This document shows, piece by piece, positions 55,601-64,000 of a stretch of 64,000 nucleotides of DNA. Each line of letters starts with the position of its first letter. Position 1 is the first letter of the stretch. The stretch lies in NCBI GenBank assembly GCA_963978905.1, contig OZ022256.1, positions 35,946,001-36,010,000 of the forward strand. Direction: 5' to 3'. A program made the translations under genes and the position numbers. The notes under the pieces were generated by a model, which did no database searches, was not told where the DNA came from, and was given only the letters and a program-made list of their open reading frames with translations. The stretch comes from Trichostrongylus colubriformis. Taxonomy: Eukaryota > Nematoda > Chromadorea > Rhabditida > Trichostrongylidae.

Positions 55601-57396
55601 ATGAATTCACAGTGCTTCGCGCTTGTCACAGTAATTAGTGTAAGTACGCTGACCTATAGTAAAGAGTGCTTTTGCACACTCAGATTTCGCCGGCGCAACG
55701 AAAACGGAGGCAGCCAAGTGCGATATGTACGCCGAGTCATTTATGGATCTGTTCACACTTGGAGTTGAACCGCAGTACGAACATGACGAAACCATCAAGG
55801 TACAACAGAATAGATGTGAAGAATTGACAGGCTTGCATGTGCGACTTCAGGCGAAAAAGGAGGCACATTTCGAGGAACAGTATGCTGAGCGCCTGAAAAT
55901 TCTGGAGGATCACTTGAAAAAGAATGGAGGAGAGCACTTTGTGGGGAAGAAGGTGGTGCCAATGCTTTGATTTTCGTATCTTGTCATTGTAGCAAACTAT
56001 AGTCATACAATTCTTTTCAATCGTTTTATTTCCAATATTTCTAGCTAAATCGCACATTGCCATTAGTCAATCTAAGCCACTGAATTCCAGCAGGTGATCA
56101 CAGAACACATGTGCAACTTAAAGACATAGTTCACGATAATTTTTGTGCCTCGTCGCGCTCTATAAAGGTTCTGGGAGTGCTGAAGAACACAAAAGCGAGG
56201 AAAAACAGAAAAAAAACCTCCAAAGACTTCGAAGATAAGGTGTTCGTGACCTTTCGCTTCGACGAGTTTGCAGCCTATCAACAAGCATTTTTACACGATG
56301 AACAAGCATTTTTACACGATTTCACGGGAGGTTATCATCTGATAAGGCTGTCGTTACTACAGGAATTTCTCCTATCCTATTTTATCACGGTCAATATCAT
56401 GCCTCCGGATGTATGTCATTAGGACAGAAACATTGCGTAGTCGCGTTTGGCTCGCGACGGGATGGTGCGAGCTATGTGCGCCGTATTGGTTGAGTCCTGA
56501 AGCGATTGCGCTCGAATTAAGCGTAACACCATCATCGCTTCGCGACCCTTTCAATACGGCGCGCATAGCTCGCACAATCCTGTCGCGCACCGATAGTCGC
56601 AAAGCGATTTTTCTGTTCTAATGACATACACCCTCATGCCTCCTATCCAACCCCGCTCACCAAATCGTGGATGGCTGTAGGCCATCTTGAGACGCTAACC
56701 GCCATCTCAGTTAGGCCGCGGTCATACTCACCGCCGGCAGGGCGTGGGTGCGTTCACAGGCAGCGAGGGAGGGTGGCACGGAGGAGGTGCAAAGATGACG
56801 CAGGTAACGAGGCAGGGTGGCGTAGGCGGGCGCAGAGATACGCAGCCACGCCCTGCCGCCGGCTACGCAAAACATGACCACGGCCTTAAGGGTCCTTTAC
56901 GCGTTTAGCAGACACCTTCGCTTCGCGTTGATGGCACACGCTTAGTCGTTGTGGAAGGATCTATACACTCGTCGATGGAAGCAAGATGCTAATATTATCG
57001 TGAACTGTGCCTTTAAAAGAGAGTGGCTGTTTTGAAAATCGATTGCGAAAAGGAAATTGTAAATCTCCGCTGCATTGAAACCAAAATGACGGCTTACTCG
57101 CGCAACCTTCTGGCTGAAGATTGATGATTATAGATATGAACAGTTGTTTTCAATTTTCGCCAAATTCTATCCATTTTTATCCTTCACAACCAGATTTACT
57201 ATTCAACTACCTTTAGGCGCTATGGTGCGACTTGGTGGCGTTGAGCGTTCTATCGATGTTGGAAGAGGTAAAACCAGATGTTCTACAAGGTTTTCCAGAC
57301 CTGCAAGCATATTACGTGAATATGCGTAATTTGCCTGAAATCAAGGAATACATCGAAAATACGTGGCCGCCAATTCCTACAAACACATCGGATTAA
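52673..57396 (+). CDS. Glutathione S-transferase, nematode sigma-like, four exons
   Basis: It conjugates reduced glutathione to electrophiles in the cytosol, with roles in detoxification and haem/lipid-peroxide handling in parasitic nematodes. Exons: 52673-52817, 55044-55154, 55684-55952, 57217-57396 (stop TAA), giving 234 residues; frame is kept at every join (phases 1, 1, 0). The N-terminal thioredoxin-fold domain has [19 protein letters not shown] with the catalytic Tyr at residue 12, Trp43, the cis-Pro motif HVPYL (Pro56) and [11 protein letters not shown] (residues 68-78), the glutathione-binding loop, with ET where QS is usual. The helical C-terminal domain (about 88-234) contains GEHFVGKK followed by [11 protein letters not shown] with the conserved Asp, and [20 protein letters not shown]. 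It is slightly longer than typical family members (about 206-210). Intron 1 (2.2 kb) holds a foldback and intron 3 holds two MITEs. AATAAA motifs lie near 57694 and 57718. Confidence 0.9.
53230..54485. mobile_element. Family D foldback in GST intron 1
   Basis: Left arm (aaccaggaagggctttttac... gggctgttccgaagcgagtt) pairs with right arm (aactcgcttccgaacagccc ... cttcctggt). The loop shares blocks with the 24150-26145 foldback (ttttagccaattcgagaatt, ggctgaaaatttgcacagag) and with the family D copy 1 loop at 39640-39840 (gtacaaggaaacgttcag). A C-run lies just outside at 53100-53112. Confidence 0.75.
56407..56633. mobile_element. Palindromic MITE (MULE-like), intact copy 2
   Basis: The 227-bp element starts ggatgtatgtcattaggaca and ends tgttctaatgacatacaccc, an inverted terminal repeat that continues inward through gcgagctatgtgcgccgtat/atacggcgcgcatagctcgc. 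It is flanked by a perfect 10-bp direct repeat tcatgcctcc (56397-56406 and 56634-56643). A 9-11 bp target duplication points to Mutator-like (MULE) mobilisation. It lies in GST intron 3. Copies 1 and 3 are at 7701-8837 and 58037-58115. Confidence 0.85.
56711..56889. mobile_element. Family G-type MITE in GST intron 3
   Basis: ttaggccgcggtcatactca (left) and catgaccacggccttaa (right) are inverted, and ccgccggcagggcgtgg pairs with ccacgccctgccgccgg. The terminus is shared with the foldbacks at 16994-17368 and 59300-59690. It is GC-rich and has no coding capacity. Confidence 0.7.
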
Positions 57397-57668
57397 GTAA
57401 AGATTCTAGTGAACATGTGCATTCAATATCTACAACGGGCGTTGATGGCCTTATGGGGTACCACTCAGAAATGATAGCTGAAACAAAAAATTGCCGTTCT
57501 CTGAAAGAGTCTAGCAGATTGAGCAACGAAAAATTCGAAAACTTTTCTACGTTAGGAAAGTGAATTACTCATTCGAAGCTCCTTCAAACTGAGCATATGC
57601 GGAAATCACTCACAGCACACTCACTCACAATTGATTTCTTTGCACCGTCTGGCAACCGACGAACACCA

Positions 57669-57722
57669 CAGATAGTGCGAAAAAGAAGCACAATAAATAA
57701 AGCGAAAAAGAAGCACAATAAA
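57669..57722. repeat. Two-copy 25-bp tandem repeat with poly(A)-signal words
   Basis: gcgaaaaagaagcacaataa followed by ataaa occurs twice in direct succession, giving two or more AATAAA words about 0.3 kb after the GST stop codon. It may serve as the polyadenylation region. Confidence 0.5.
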
Positions 57723-58036
57723 TAAAAAATATGGGACCACACCACTTTCCTCGAACTATGAAATGAAACGACGGCCTGGCTTCAGCGCTAGCACTTTAGC
57801 TTATATATGTATGCCAGTTCAACTAAGCGACGTACCTCGCGCACCCCCGTGAGATCTAGTCGTAGAACACCGCTACTATGATTGATGGGTGACACTAATT
57901 GATGAGTTAACCCGTACGAATGTAAATGCACTACTGGAACTATACATTCTATATTGCTTAAATACATCGCTGAGTTGATTCTGTCCTGATTATCTTATGC
58001 GTACCCCACCCCTCACCAGCGCTATGTGAAGCGCGA

Positions 58037-58115
58037 GGGGGTGTATATCGCTAGGACAGAACCGTCGCGTGCCGAACACGGCCACGCGACGTTTCTGTCC
58101 TAGCGATATACACCC
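58037..58115. mobile_element. Palindromic MITE (MULE-like), copy 3, centre deleted
   Basis: ggggtgtatatcgctaggac and gtcctagcgatatacaccc flank only about 40 bp of sequence (gtcgcgtgccgaacacggcc). It is the same family as 7701-8837 and 56407-56633 but reduced to the terminal arms. It abuts the target duplication of the next foldback. Confidence 0.75.
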
Positions 58116-58121
58116 ATCTCA

Positions 58122-58836
58122 CGGCACTGTTCAACTATTCCCACCCCAGATACCGCGAGGTCAAAAAAAAATTAATTTTCGCTGAAACTTGCCTAGGGAG
58201 GTTATTTGGGGTGCTGATCACGAATATGACATCCGTTTTTGGTGTTTGCGCCAATTTGGTGCAATTGCACCATGTTGATGCAACAACTCGTTTTCACCAA
58301 ATTCGCTGAAACTGCCCAGGACGGTTAGTTGGGGTGCTGATCACGAATATGACATCCGTTTAAGGCGCTAGCGTCGTTTAGTTCCATTGCAGTGCAAATA
58401 TAGTAGGGGCACCACACTGTTCCCGCAGTTTTGCCTGAGCTTTGAGGAGGAAGGGAACCTTTCCTTTCCTTTCGAGGCTTAGGCAAAAATATACACTTGA
58501 GTGTGCAATGATGACTGTAGGATAGTATCAAATGAAAGATGATAAAGGAAATATGACGCTCCCCAGCTATATAAGCACTGTAGCAGAAATTAACATGACT
58601 GGCGCAATCTTGAAAGGCGCTGAACACGGCGCTCGCACTAAAAACCGATGTCATATCCGTGATCAGCAACCCAAATGATGCGTGGTGCAATTGCACCAAT
58701 TTGGCGCAAACGGCAAAAAGCGGATGTCGTATTCGTGATCAGCACCTCAAATAACCCCCGTAGGCAAAGTTTCAGCGAAAATTATTTTTTTGACCAACTC
58801 GCGGTATCTAGGGTGGGAATTGTTGAATAGTGCCGA
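58122..58836. mobile_element. Family E foldback, complete copy
   Basis: cggcactgttcaactattcc (left) pairs with ggaattgttgaatagtgccg (right), and the pairing runs inward about 150 bp through gatcacgaatatgacatccg and gtgcaattgcacc. Flanks atctca at 58116-58121 and 58837-58842 give a 6-7 bp duplication. Each arm has an internal tandem copy of the 'gctgatcacgaatatgacatccg' block. The centre includes a hairpin with cctgagctttgagg and cgaggcttagg. Confidence 0.75.
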
Positions 58837-58929
58837 TCTCACGATGGTGAGATCCACTGTCCGTTTTCGAACTGCTGCGCGCATGATAGCTCAGTAAGCT
58901 AGTAAGCGGAAGTACGAAGTAGGTATTTA

Positions 58930-59130
58930 TAAAAGTAGGAGGCTATCACAATGACGTGTCTCCTAATGCCACTCCAACATCCATCTGCCCGTCCCTACCC
59001 AGAGTGGTTGCTTTGTTTTATCATTCCATAGTCGCAATCATCCATATGCGGATCGACACACATGACAAAGCTACCGACAAACCGTCAAATAAACAGACGG
59101 GCAAAGTCAGTGGTTCGTGTAATAGAAAGA
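58930..59130. repeat. Dispersed repeat, partner of 8890-9130
   Basis: Matches the order of blocks in 8890-9130 (see that entry). Diverged and non-coding. Confidence 0.4.
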
Positions 59131-59299
59131 ATATTGCACGAAAATCTATGCTTACGGTGCGAGTAAAAGCTCCTAAACTACCTAATAAGTATTTCAGTAC
59201 ATGCATAGGGTGAGAAGCCTCATTACCGATGAAACAATTTTTGAGGAAAAGAAGGGGTTCATAACACGAAAAACTCATACCTCGCTCATAATTTGGGCA

Positions 59300-59690
59300 C
59301 CAGCGCCGACGAAGGCGACGACGGCGTCAGATCGTGTACCCGCCGCCGACCATGGGGCACTCAGTGAAGCGCTCCCTTTGTAAAACGTTCGACCCATCAC
59401 ACTACAGTATGATGATCGTGGCGACAGCCACGAATTCGAATTCGAATCCTTGCATAGTGCTACTATGCATTATGATCGTGGTGAAAGCCCACGAATCCGA
59501 ATTCTAATGCCTATGCCTACGCCAACAATCTAATTTGAATTCCTGGCTCTCGCCACGATTGTCATACTGTAGTGTGGTTAGGTTTAGCATTCTACAAAGG
59601 GAGCGCGTCACCGAGTGCGCCGTGGTCGGTGGCGGGCTTTGACGCCGTCGACGGTGCCGGCATGGTGCGCAAAGTATAATCGCAGCCTAA
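59300..59690. mobile_element. Family G foldback, copy 2
   Basis: Outer arms: accgccgccgaccatggggc/gccgtggtcggtggcgggc. Inner arms: cacactacagtatgatgatc and tcatactgtagtgtggttag. The right terminus, ataatcgcagcctaat, is a diverged form of the family G end. The centre repeats cacgaattcgaattc-like blocks, which also occur near 38280. Confidence 0.65.
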
Positions 59691-59699
59691 TAGAACCAC

Positions 59700-60620
59700 A
59701 AATGGTTTTCAATAAGTCTCATGCTTTACGCGAATGAATATGGCATAATCTGAAGATTTACAATAGAATAGGATTGCTACTGTGTTTGCTAATCACTTTT
59801 TGAGTGGTTTTACCATGGTGCCTCAACGAGTTTCTGAAAGCGTCTGTTAGCATCCACGGAAATAAATATTGTATGTTTCGACGGCTTATTATGAAACCGA
59901 GATCCATTTTCATCTCTTATGTAGCCAACTGAGCGATCAGCCTCTACATCATGCCACAAACAGATACTAAACGTGAGAAGGATGCTCATAATCCCTCAAT
60001 GGATCTGTGTATTGGACAGTATGGGCTATTGCGCGAATAGTTGAGTATCGTGACCGATGTTTGCTTATGTCTGTGTCAGCAAAGTGGCTGCGATATGTTC
60101 GCTGATAGTGTGAACAGAAGTCCAACGAGAGGGTGCTTGATCTCGGCTGACCATGGTGCGCCATGCATGAGGATTTCCTTCCCATTCGCAGTGAATAGAA
60201 AGGCTTTTGAGGTCCACATAGTGGCCCGCTAGCATAAGATTAAGCAGCACATGTAATCGTAGTAGGGTATGAAAGAAGTCCATATCAGATAGTTTTCGTT
60301 ATCATCTCATAATTTCTGGATATGCATCCACGGTGGTACCGGTGGATAAGTGCTGCTTCCCATGGTTGATCTATGAATTTCGGAGGTTTCTCTGCACGTA
60401 GTTTCGGTGCCAGCGGACCAACGAAAGGGTTATTGGCATTAGCGCTTCGCTGTGGATCGCACCATGCATGAGGTTTCCATGATGTCTAAGTTGAATTAGG
60501 TTGGGATTCGAACCCAGTTAGTTATATCACATCTCCCCCTTTACACTTTGGACTCTCGGCTTGTGAAATTTCGTTGATCACTACCTAACCCAATGATTAC
60601 GACCTTTTCTCTCAGCGCAC
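59700..60620. other. Intergenic stretch with one tRNA-like fragment
   Basis: At about 60505-60520 the minus strand reads gggttcgaatcccaacc, a canonical B box/T arm, but an upstream A box and stems are not convincing. The rest shows no supported feature. Confidence 0.35.
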
Positions 60621-60731
60621 CAAATGACCCCTGTCGAGGATTGCTCGACGGAGGCTTGATCCTGACGTGGACATCAACTCTGCGCGATCGAAACTGATGG
60701 CAATTGATAAAGGATGGTAAGGACCAGTTTG

Positions 60732-61277
60732 TTAAAGGCAGCTTTAGGGAAAATTCGGACGAAAAGCAAAAGAAGTAGTGAATATGAAAGCCGAGATGTC
60801 TAGTAACAGGACAGTGGAGAAAAAACTAATGGAAATGGCCAAACACCCGAGAAATAGGACCCCTTCCCACCGTTGGTTCTAAGCGCGGACGACCTTTCCG
60901 TCAAGAGGCGGGTAGTCCGCATAGGTTTTCCATTGGCATTACCAAGACGTAAACATGAAGGGATGCTAGGAAATGCGACAGCATCTAATTTCATGTGGTG
61001 AGCTTCAAGGTAAAAGTGAGAAAGCGCGCTGCGATACCTTCACTCCTGCCGATTTCCTTGACCAACCTCACCGTGACCAACCACTAATAACGTCGCCTAG
61101 GGGCGGGCTGCCCTAAACCGAGGCGGCTTGCCCTGACGAGGCCGCCTCCGCCACAGCTCAAGGGAGCGCCTTCCGCGGGGGACTTCGCCATGCATAGGCC
61201 TTTCAAACCCGTAGTTTTTCACTAAAGACTCCTTTTGGGATTTCCTATCACCCACATTATCCCTAACACTGACTTCA
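60732..61277. mobile_element. TTAA-flanked MITE family A, copy 3 (reverse)
   Basis: It starts ttaaaggcagctttagggaa, the reverse of the family's right end, and runs to gataatgtgggt-complement and acactgacttcaagc, where the last TTAA has changed to ttca. It is the closest relative of copy 1 in the window by shared blocks (ccttccgcgggg, gctgatttcc-like ttgaccaac segments). Confidence 0.75.
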
Positions 61278-61279
61278 AG

Positions 61280-61845
61280 CTATGCGAGGTGACAGAGCGG
61301 CATTGGCACATGCAAATTTACTGCGTCGAGTGGAACGGCAACATTTCAGTGGGTGACGAAAGCATGGTTGGTGACAGCTTTTGCATATTTTCTTAGACAT
61401 TTTGGCGTCCCACTAATAATGATACTAATGAGAAGACGCTACTACTGCACTGCCTACTGCTTTCCTATGCAATCAAGTCTTTTGCCCCTTCTAACCTGGA
61501 AGCGATTCCATCTTTGAGGATATCTGACGATTCATAAACATAACTGATGCGCTGCAACGGACCGTCTGCTGACCAGAGCCACATTTTCCACTCATTGTGC
61601 TACTTCATTCCATCATAGAATACAATAGATTCCCTAAATTTCTAGAGTGCACTCAAGAGACTCGAGCAGACCTCAGGATACCGTAATCCGGTCGTTCGAT
61701 GATCGAAAGTAATAATAATTTTTCACCGAACGCTAGGTGTAGAGGTAGGACGGGGAGACAACGGTGACTAGAATGAAGAACGGAGGTGGCACGACAGAGC
61801 GCGGGAGCGACCCACGACTGACGACTGTACCCTATCCTCGTGAAC
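61280..61845. other. Non-coding stretch, nothing recognised
   Basis: Lies between two family A MITEs; no exon or repeat supported. Confidence 0.35.
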
Positions 61846-61850
61846 CAGAT

Positions 61851-62388
61851 TTAAAGACAGCGTTAAAGGTAATGCGGTAATGGAGAAATCCATACAAGAA
61901 TTCACTCACATGGTAGTCTTCGGCCTGAGAAGGCTACCTGTGGCGAAATCCCGGTGAAAAAGCGCCCCTGCGAGCTGTAGAAACGCCGCAACCGACCATC
62001 TGTCCCACCTCTCGATAAGTCGATGCCGCCCCCGGATGACGTAATTCCCGACTGACTGGGGTGGGAGCGGCCAAGGAGATGCGGCAGGATCAAAGGTTTT
62101 GCGGTGCGCTTTCGCAGTTTTAGCTTGAAACTCACTAATAAATGCTGTCGTATTTCCAAACATTTGTGTTTACTTGGCGACATGCTAGTGGAAAACTAGA
62201 TCAGACTACCCGCCTCTTGACGGACAAGTCGTCCGCGTCGAGAATTAACAGTGGAAAGGGGGTCCCATTTCTTGGGTTTTGGCCAATTCCATCCGTTGTT
62301 TCTTCGCTGCCGTGTTACTAGGCACCTCGATTTCACATTCAGTATTTCTTTTACTTCTCGTCCGACTTTCCCCGAATGCTGACTTTAA
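61851..62388. mobile_element. TTAA-flanked MITE family A, copy 4
   Basis: Starts ttaaagacagcgttaaaggt and ends cgaatgctgactttaa with TTAA at both ends, and follows the same block order as copies 1 and 2 (tgtggcgaaatccc, cagttttagcttgaaactca, gctgtcgtatttccaaac). Confidence 0.8.
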
Positions 62389-62757
62389 GAATGAACTTTA
62401 CTGAATTCGAGTGTCTGGTCCGCCTTTTCCTGTAAAACGTGTCGGTTCGGAGCCGCCCAACGTCCAGAATGCTTTTTGTGAGAGAACCAAAGCGGCAATA
62501 TTACAGCGAAAGAATCGCGCGAAACCTCAATGCGAGACGACCAGGGATTACAATGATGCTCGTTATACTTAATGAATACGGTGTAGCAGTAGTAGATAGT
62601 AAATAGGGTTTATTTTAGGAAACAACACCAAAATGAGAAGTAAAATTTAACAACATAAGCAAGAACAGGGTTTAGCCATATCAGGCACCAGAAAACGATC
62701 GCAACAATTCTCGCATTCACTATGCGATAATTACCCGCTTGTGATTATCACAGGCTT

Positions 62758-62881
62758 CTATGCTCGCTTCGACTCGGATTCCGAATCCTGCACCATCTTC
62801 GCAAAAGCTGAATCACTTTCCATCAACAAAGTTTGAGGTGAATCGAACTCGATGATTCGGCCATTATCCAACACCATGACT
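62758..62881 (-). CDS. Terminal exon of an ABC-C (MRP-type) transporter
   Basis: On the minus strand a ttacag acceptor opens in phase 1 onto VMVLDNGRIIEFDSP, QTLLMESDSAFAKMV and QDSESESKRA, then TAG. This is the region after the D-loop and His switch of the second nucleotide-binding domain of ABCC proteins (pattern: RVLVLD-x-G-x-I-x-EFDSP, then a short C-terminus with F-x-x-MV). These membrane proteins export conjugates, including glutathione conjugates. The rest of the gene should lie to the right, beyond or near the window edge; I could not find the Walker B exon in 62885-64000. Confidence 0.8.
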
Positions 62882-62889
62882 CTGTAATA

Positions 62890-63350
62890 ACGTTTTTAAG
62901 GATAAACGTACACTTTTGAAAGCACGCCTTAAAGTGCTGACGACTGGCCAGCAGTAATCATCTTCACTGTCGTCGTGATGTTCTGTATCAAAATCACATA
63001 TGGTGAGGATTGTGAGACATTTGGAGGTACAGGAGCACGTTGGGGTAACCGCATACTTTGACGCTCAGTACTGCTAACATCGTACGCACACTCACATGAA
63101 CGTTTATCTCCGATACGCTGCTTTGTTACCACTTACAGCACCCTACCAGCAAATCCGCGTCAATCATTGCGATTCGCATGAGTACAAACTCGTAGAATCG
63201 CTGGATTGTTACGTACCCATTGTTGAACTGTAAGCGAACATCAAAATGTATCCAATGTATCACCGCGCAGCCTTTGACGTGTGAGCCGCTGTGATTAGTA
63301 GATGGGTAAGAAAAAAGGGATTAGGCTCGACATTTTCCAGCAGTGATAAC
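62890..63350. other. Probable intron of the ABC-C gene, nothing recognised
   Basis: No exon matching the second nucleotide-binding domain was seen. Confidence 0.4.
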
Positions 63351-63355
63351 CAGAG

Positions 63356-63465
63356 CAGCTCCACCTTCTATCCAGCTCATAGAACTATTTTCGGAGTACT
63401 GAAGAAATTTCAGCTCCACCTTCTATCCAGCTCATAGAACTATTTTCGGAGTACTAAAGAAATTT
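63356..63465. repeat. Two-copy 55-bp tandem repeat
   Basis: The unit cagctccaccttctatccag ... gaagaaattt occurs twice in direct succession with a single base difference (gtactgaag versus gtactaaag). Confidence 0.95.
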
Positions 63466-63829
63466 GAAGAGCACAAGAGTGCTTGATAAATCTGCATCCT
63501 ATTTCTATTCATGTTGTAGTCAGGAAGGCGCTTCGAATACTAGGATTTTCACCAAACCATTAACTTATTGTTGTGTATTAACAGGATCGCGTCCAGATCC
63601 TGTATCAATTAGTCGGTTCACCGAAATCTCTTAGACAGGTATTGATCGGCCTTACACAGTGATTTGCCACTGTATTAATCGAACGAAAAGGACAACGCAT
63701 AAAAGATAACAGAACAAAATGTTCCATTCCTTCATATGGCTCAACACAGAGCCGCTGAATGGTAACGAATACTGAACGTCGACCTAGGTGGCTCTTCCTC
63801 TTCTTAGCGGAGTACTTTCTCCGCACACA

Positions 63830-64000
63830 TGGGAGAGGGAGGGAGTGGGGGTAATTACGCCAAAAAACCGCGTGGCCGCCCGCGGCGAGCGGCGCGGCGG
63901 GTGCGAGTGACAGTGGCAGGGCTGGCAGCCTTCAAGCGAGGCAGTGTGGCATGGGTGCAGAAGGCAGTGTGGCATGGGTGGAGGCGCTGAGGTAACGCAG
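63830..64000. repeat. GC-rich repeat, copy of 26280-26500
   Basis: Same blocks as 26330-26500: gccgcccgcggcg, cgggtgcgagtg, two gaggcagtgtggcatg/aaggcagtgtggcatggg units and a terminal ggtaacgcag. It continues past the right edge. Confidence 0.7.

Noticed and set aside
58325..58699. 124-codon minus-strand open frame
   Set aside because: It covers the centre and arm of the family E foldback; both termini and the target duplication show it to be transposon DNA.
1..64000. CRISPR array, bacterial operon, rRNA or phage
   Set aside because: No regularly spaced short repeats, no ribosome-binding sites before adjacent frames, and introns and animal transposons throughout.

Overview
The window is animal nuclear DNA, almost certainly from a parasitic nematode. 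A strongylid or hookworm-like worm is my inference. It follows from several sequence divergences of DD34D mariner elements with irritans-type ends, an RTE-clade retroposon, a BEL/Pao LTR element, a nematode-style glutathione S-transferase, short (~70 bp) introns mixed with multi-kilobase introns full of MITEs, and very low gene density. No bacterial operons, rRNA or CRISPR are visible, and most open frames are chance or transposon-derived.

Host genes. (1) 14183-15853 (+): a three-exon gene for a 94-residue secreted protein, with a TTAA-flanked MITE in its first intron. (2) 27793-42932 (+): a gene I do not recognise, built from at least eleven small exons. All the joins I can see are phase 1, so nearly every exon is a cassette of about 18-32 codons that could be skipped without breaking frame. 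Three consecutive exons (36890-37319) are near-identical 96-bp copies separated by 71-bp introns. One large intron holds a complete LTR element and another holds an intact mariner. (3) 44657-44977 (-): the terminal exon of an unrecognised gene. (4) 52673-57396 (+): a complete four-exon GST. (5) 62758-62881 (-): the terminal exon of an ABC-C (MRP-type) transporter that continues off the right edge. Two weaker exon candidates lie near 21960-22290.

Mobile DNA. The densest nests are: an RTE copy (18854-20914, 13-bp target duplication) split by a solo LTR (19991-20664, 5-bp duplication); a gag-only BEL/Pao element (29036-32858) with two near-identical LTRs, a 5-bp target duplication and a 12-nt match to the 3' end of tRNA-Gly as primer site, itself split by a mariner (29742-31016); and a mariner deletion derivative (7851-8754) inside a palindromic MITE (7701-8837). 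A mariner with an uninterrupted 338-codon transposase lies at 41491-42764. Several further families consist only of inverted repeats: two TTAA-flanked families (A and B, six copies), a 10-bp-duplication family (three copies), hAT-like elements with 8-bp duplications, a 26-bp-TIR Tc1-like MITE, and long foldbacks. Some foldbacks carry tRNA-like segments with recognisable A and B boxes in both arms.

Region by region: 1-5.9 kb, MITEs, a tandem duplication and degenerate 115-bp repeats; 6.5-14 kb, TTAA MITEs, nested mariner and family C foldbacks; 14-16 kb, secreted-protein gene; 17-21 kb, foldback, RTE and LTR; 22-27.7 kb, a SINE and a 2-kb inverted repeat; 27.8-43 kb, the cassette-exon gene with its transposon-filled introns; 43-52 kb, foldbacks, an exon on the minus strand, a SINE and a Tc1-like MITE; 52.6-57.4 kb, GST; 58-64 kb, foldbacks, TTAA MITEs and the end of an ABC-C gene.
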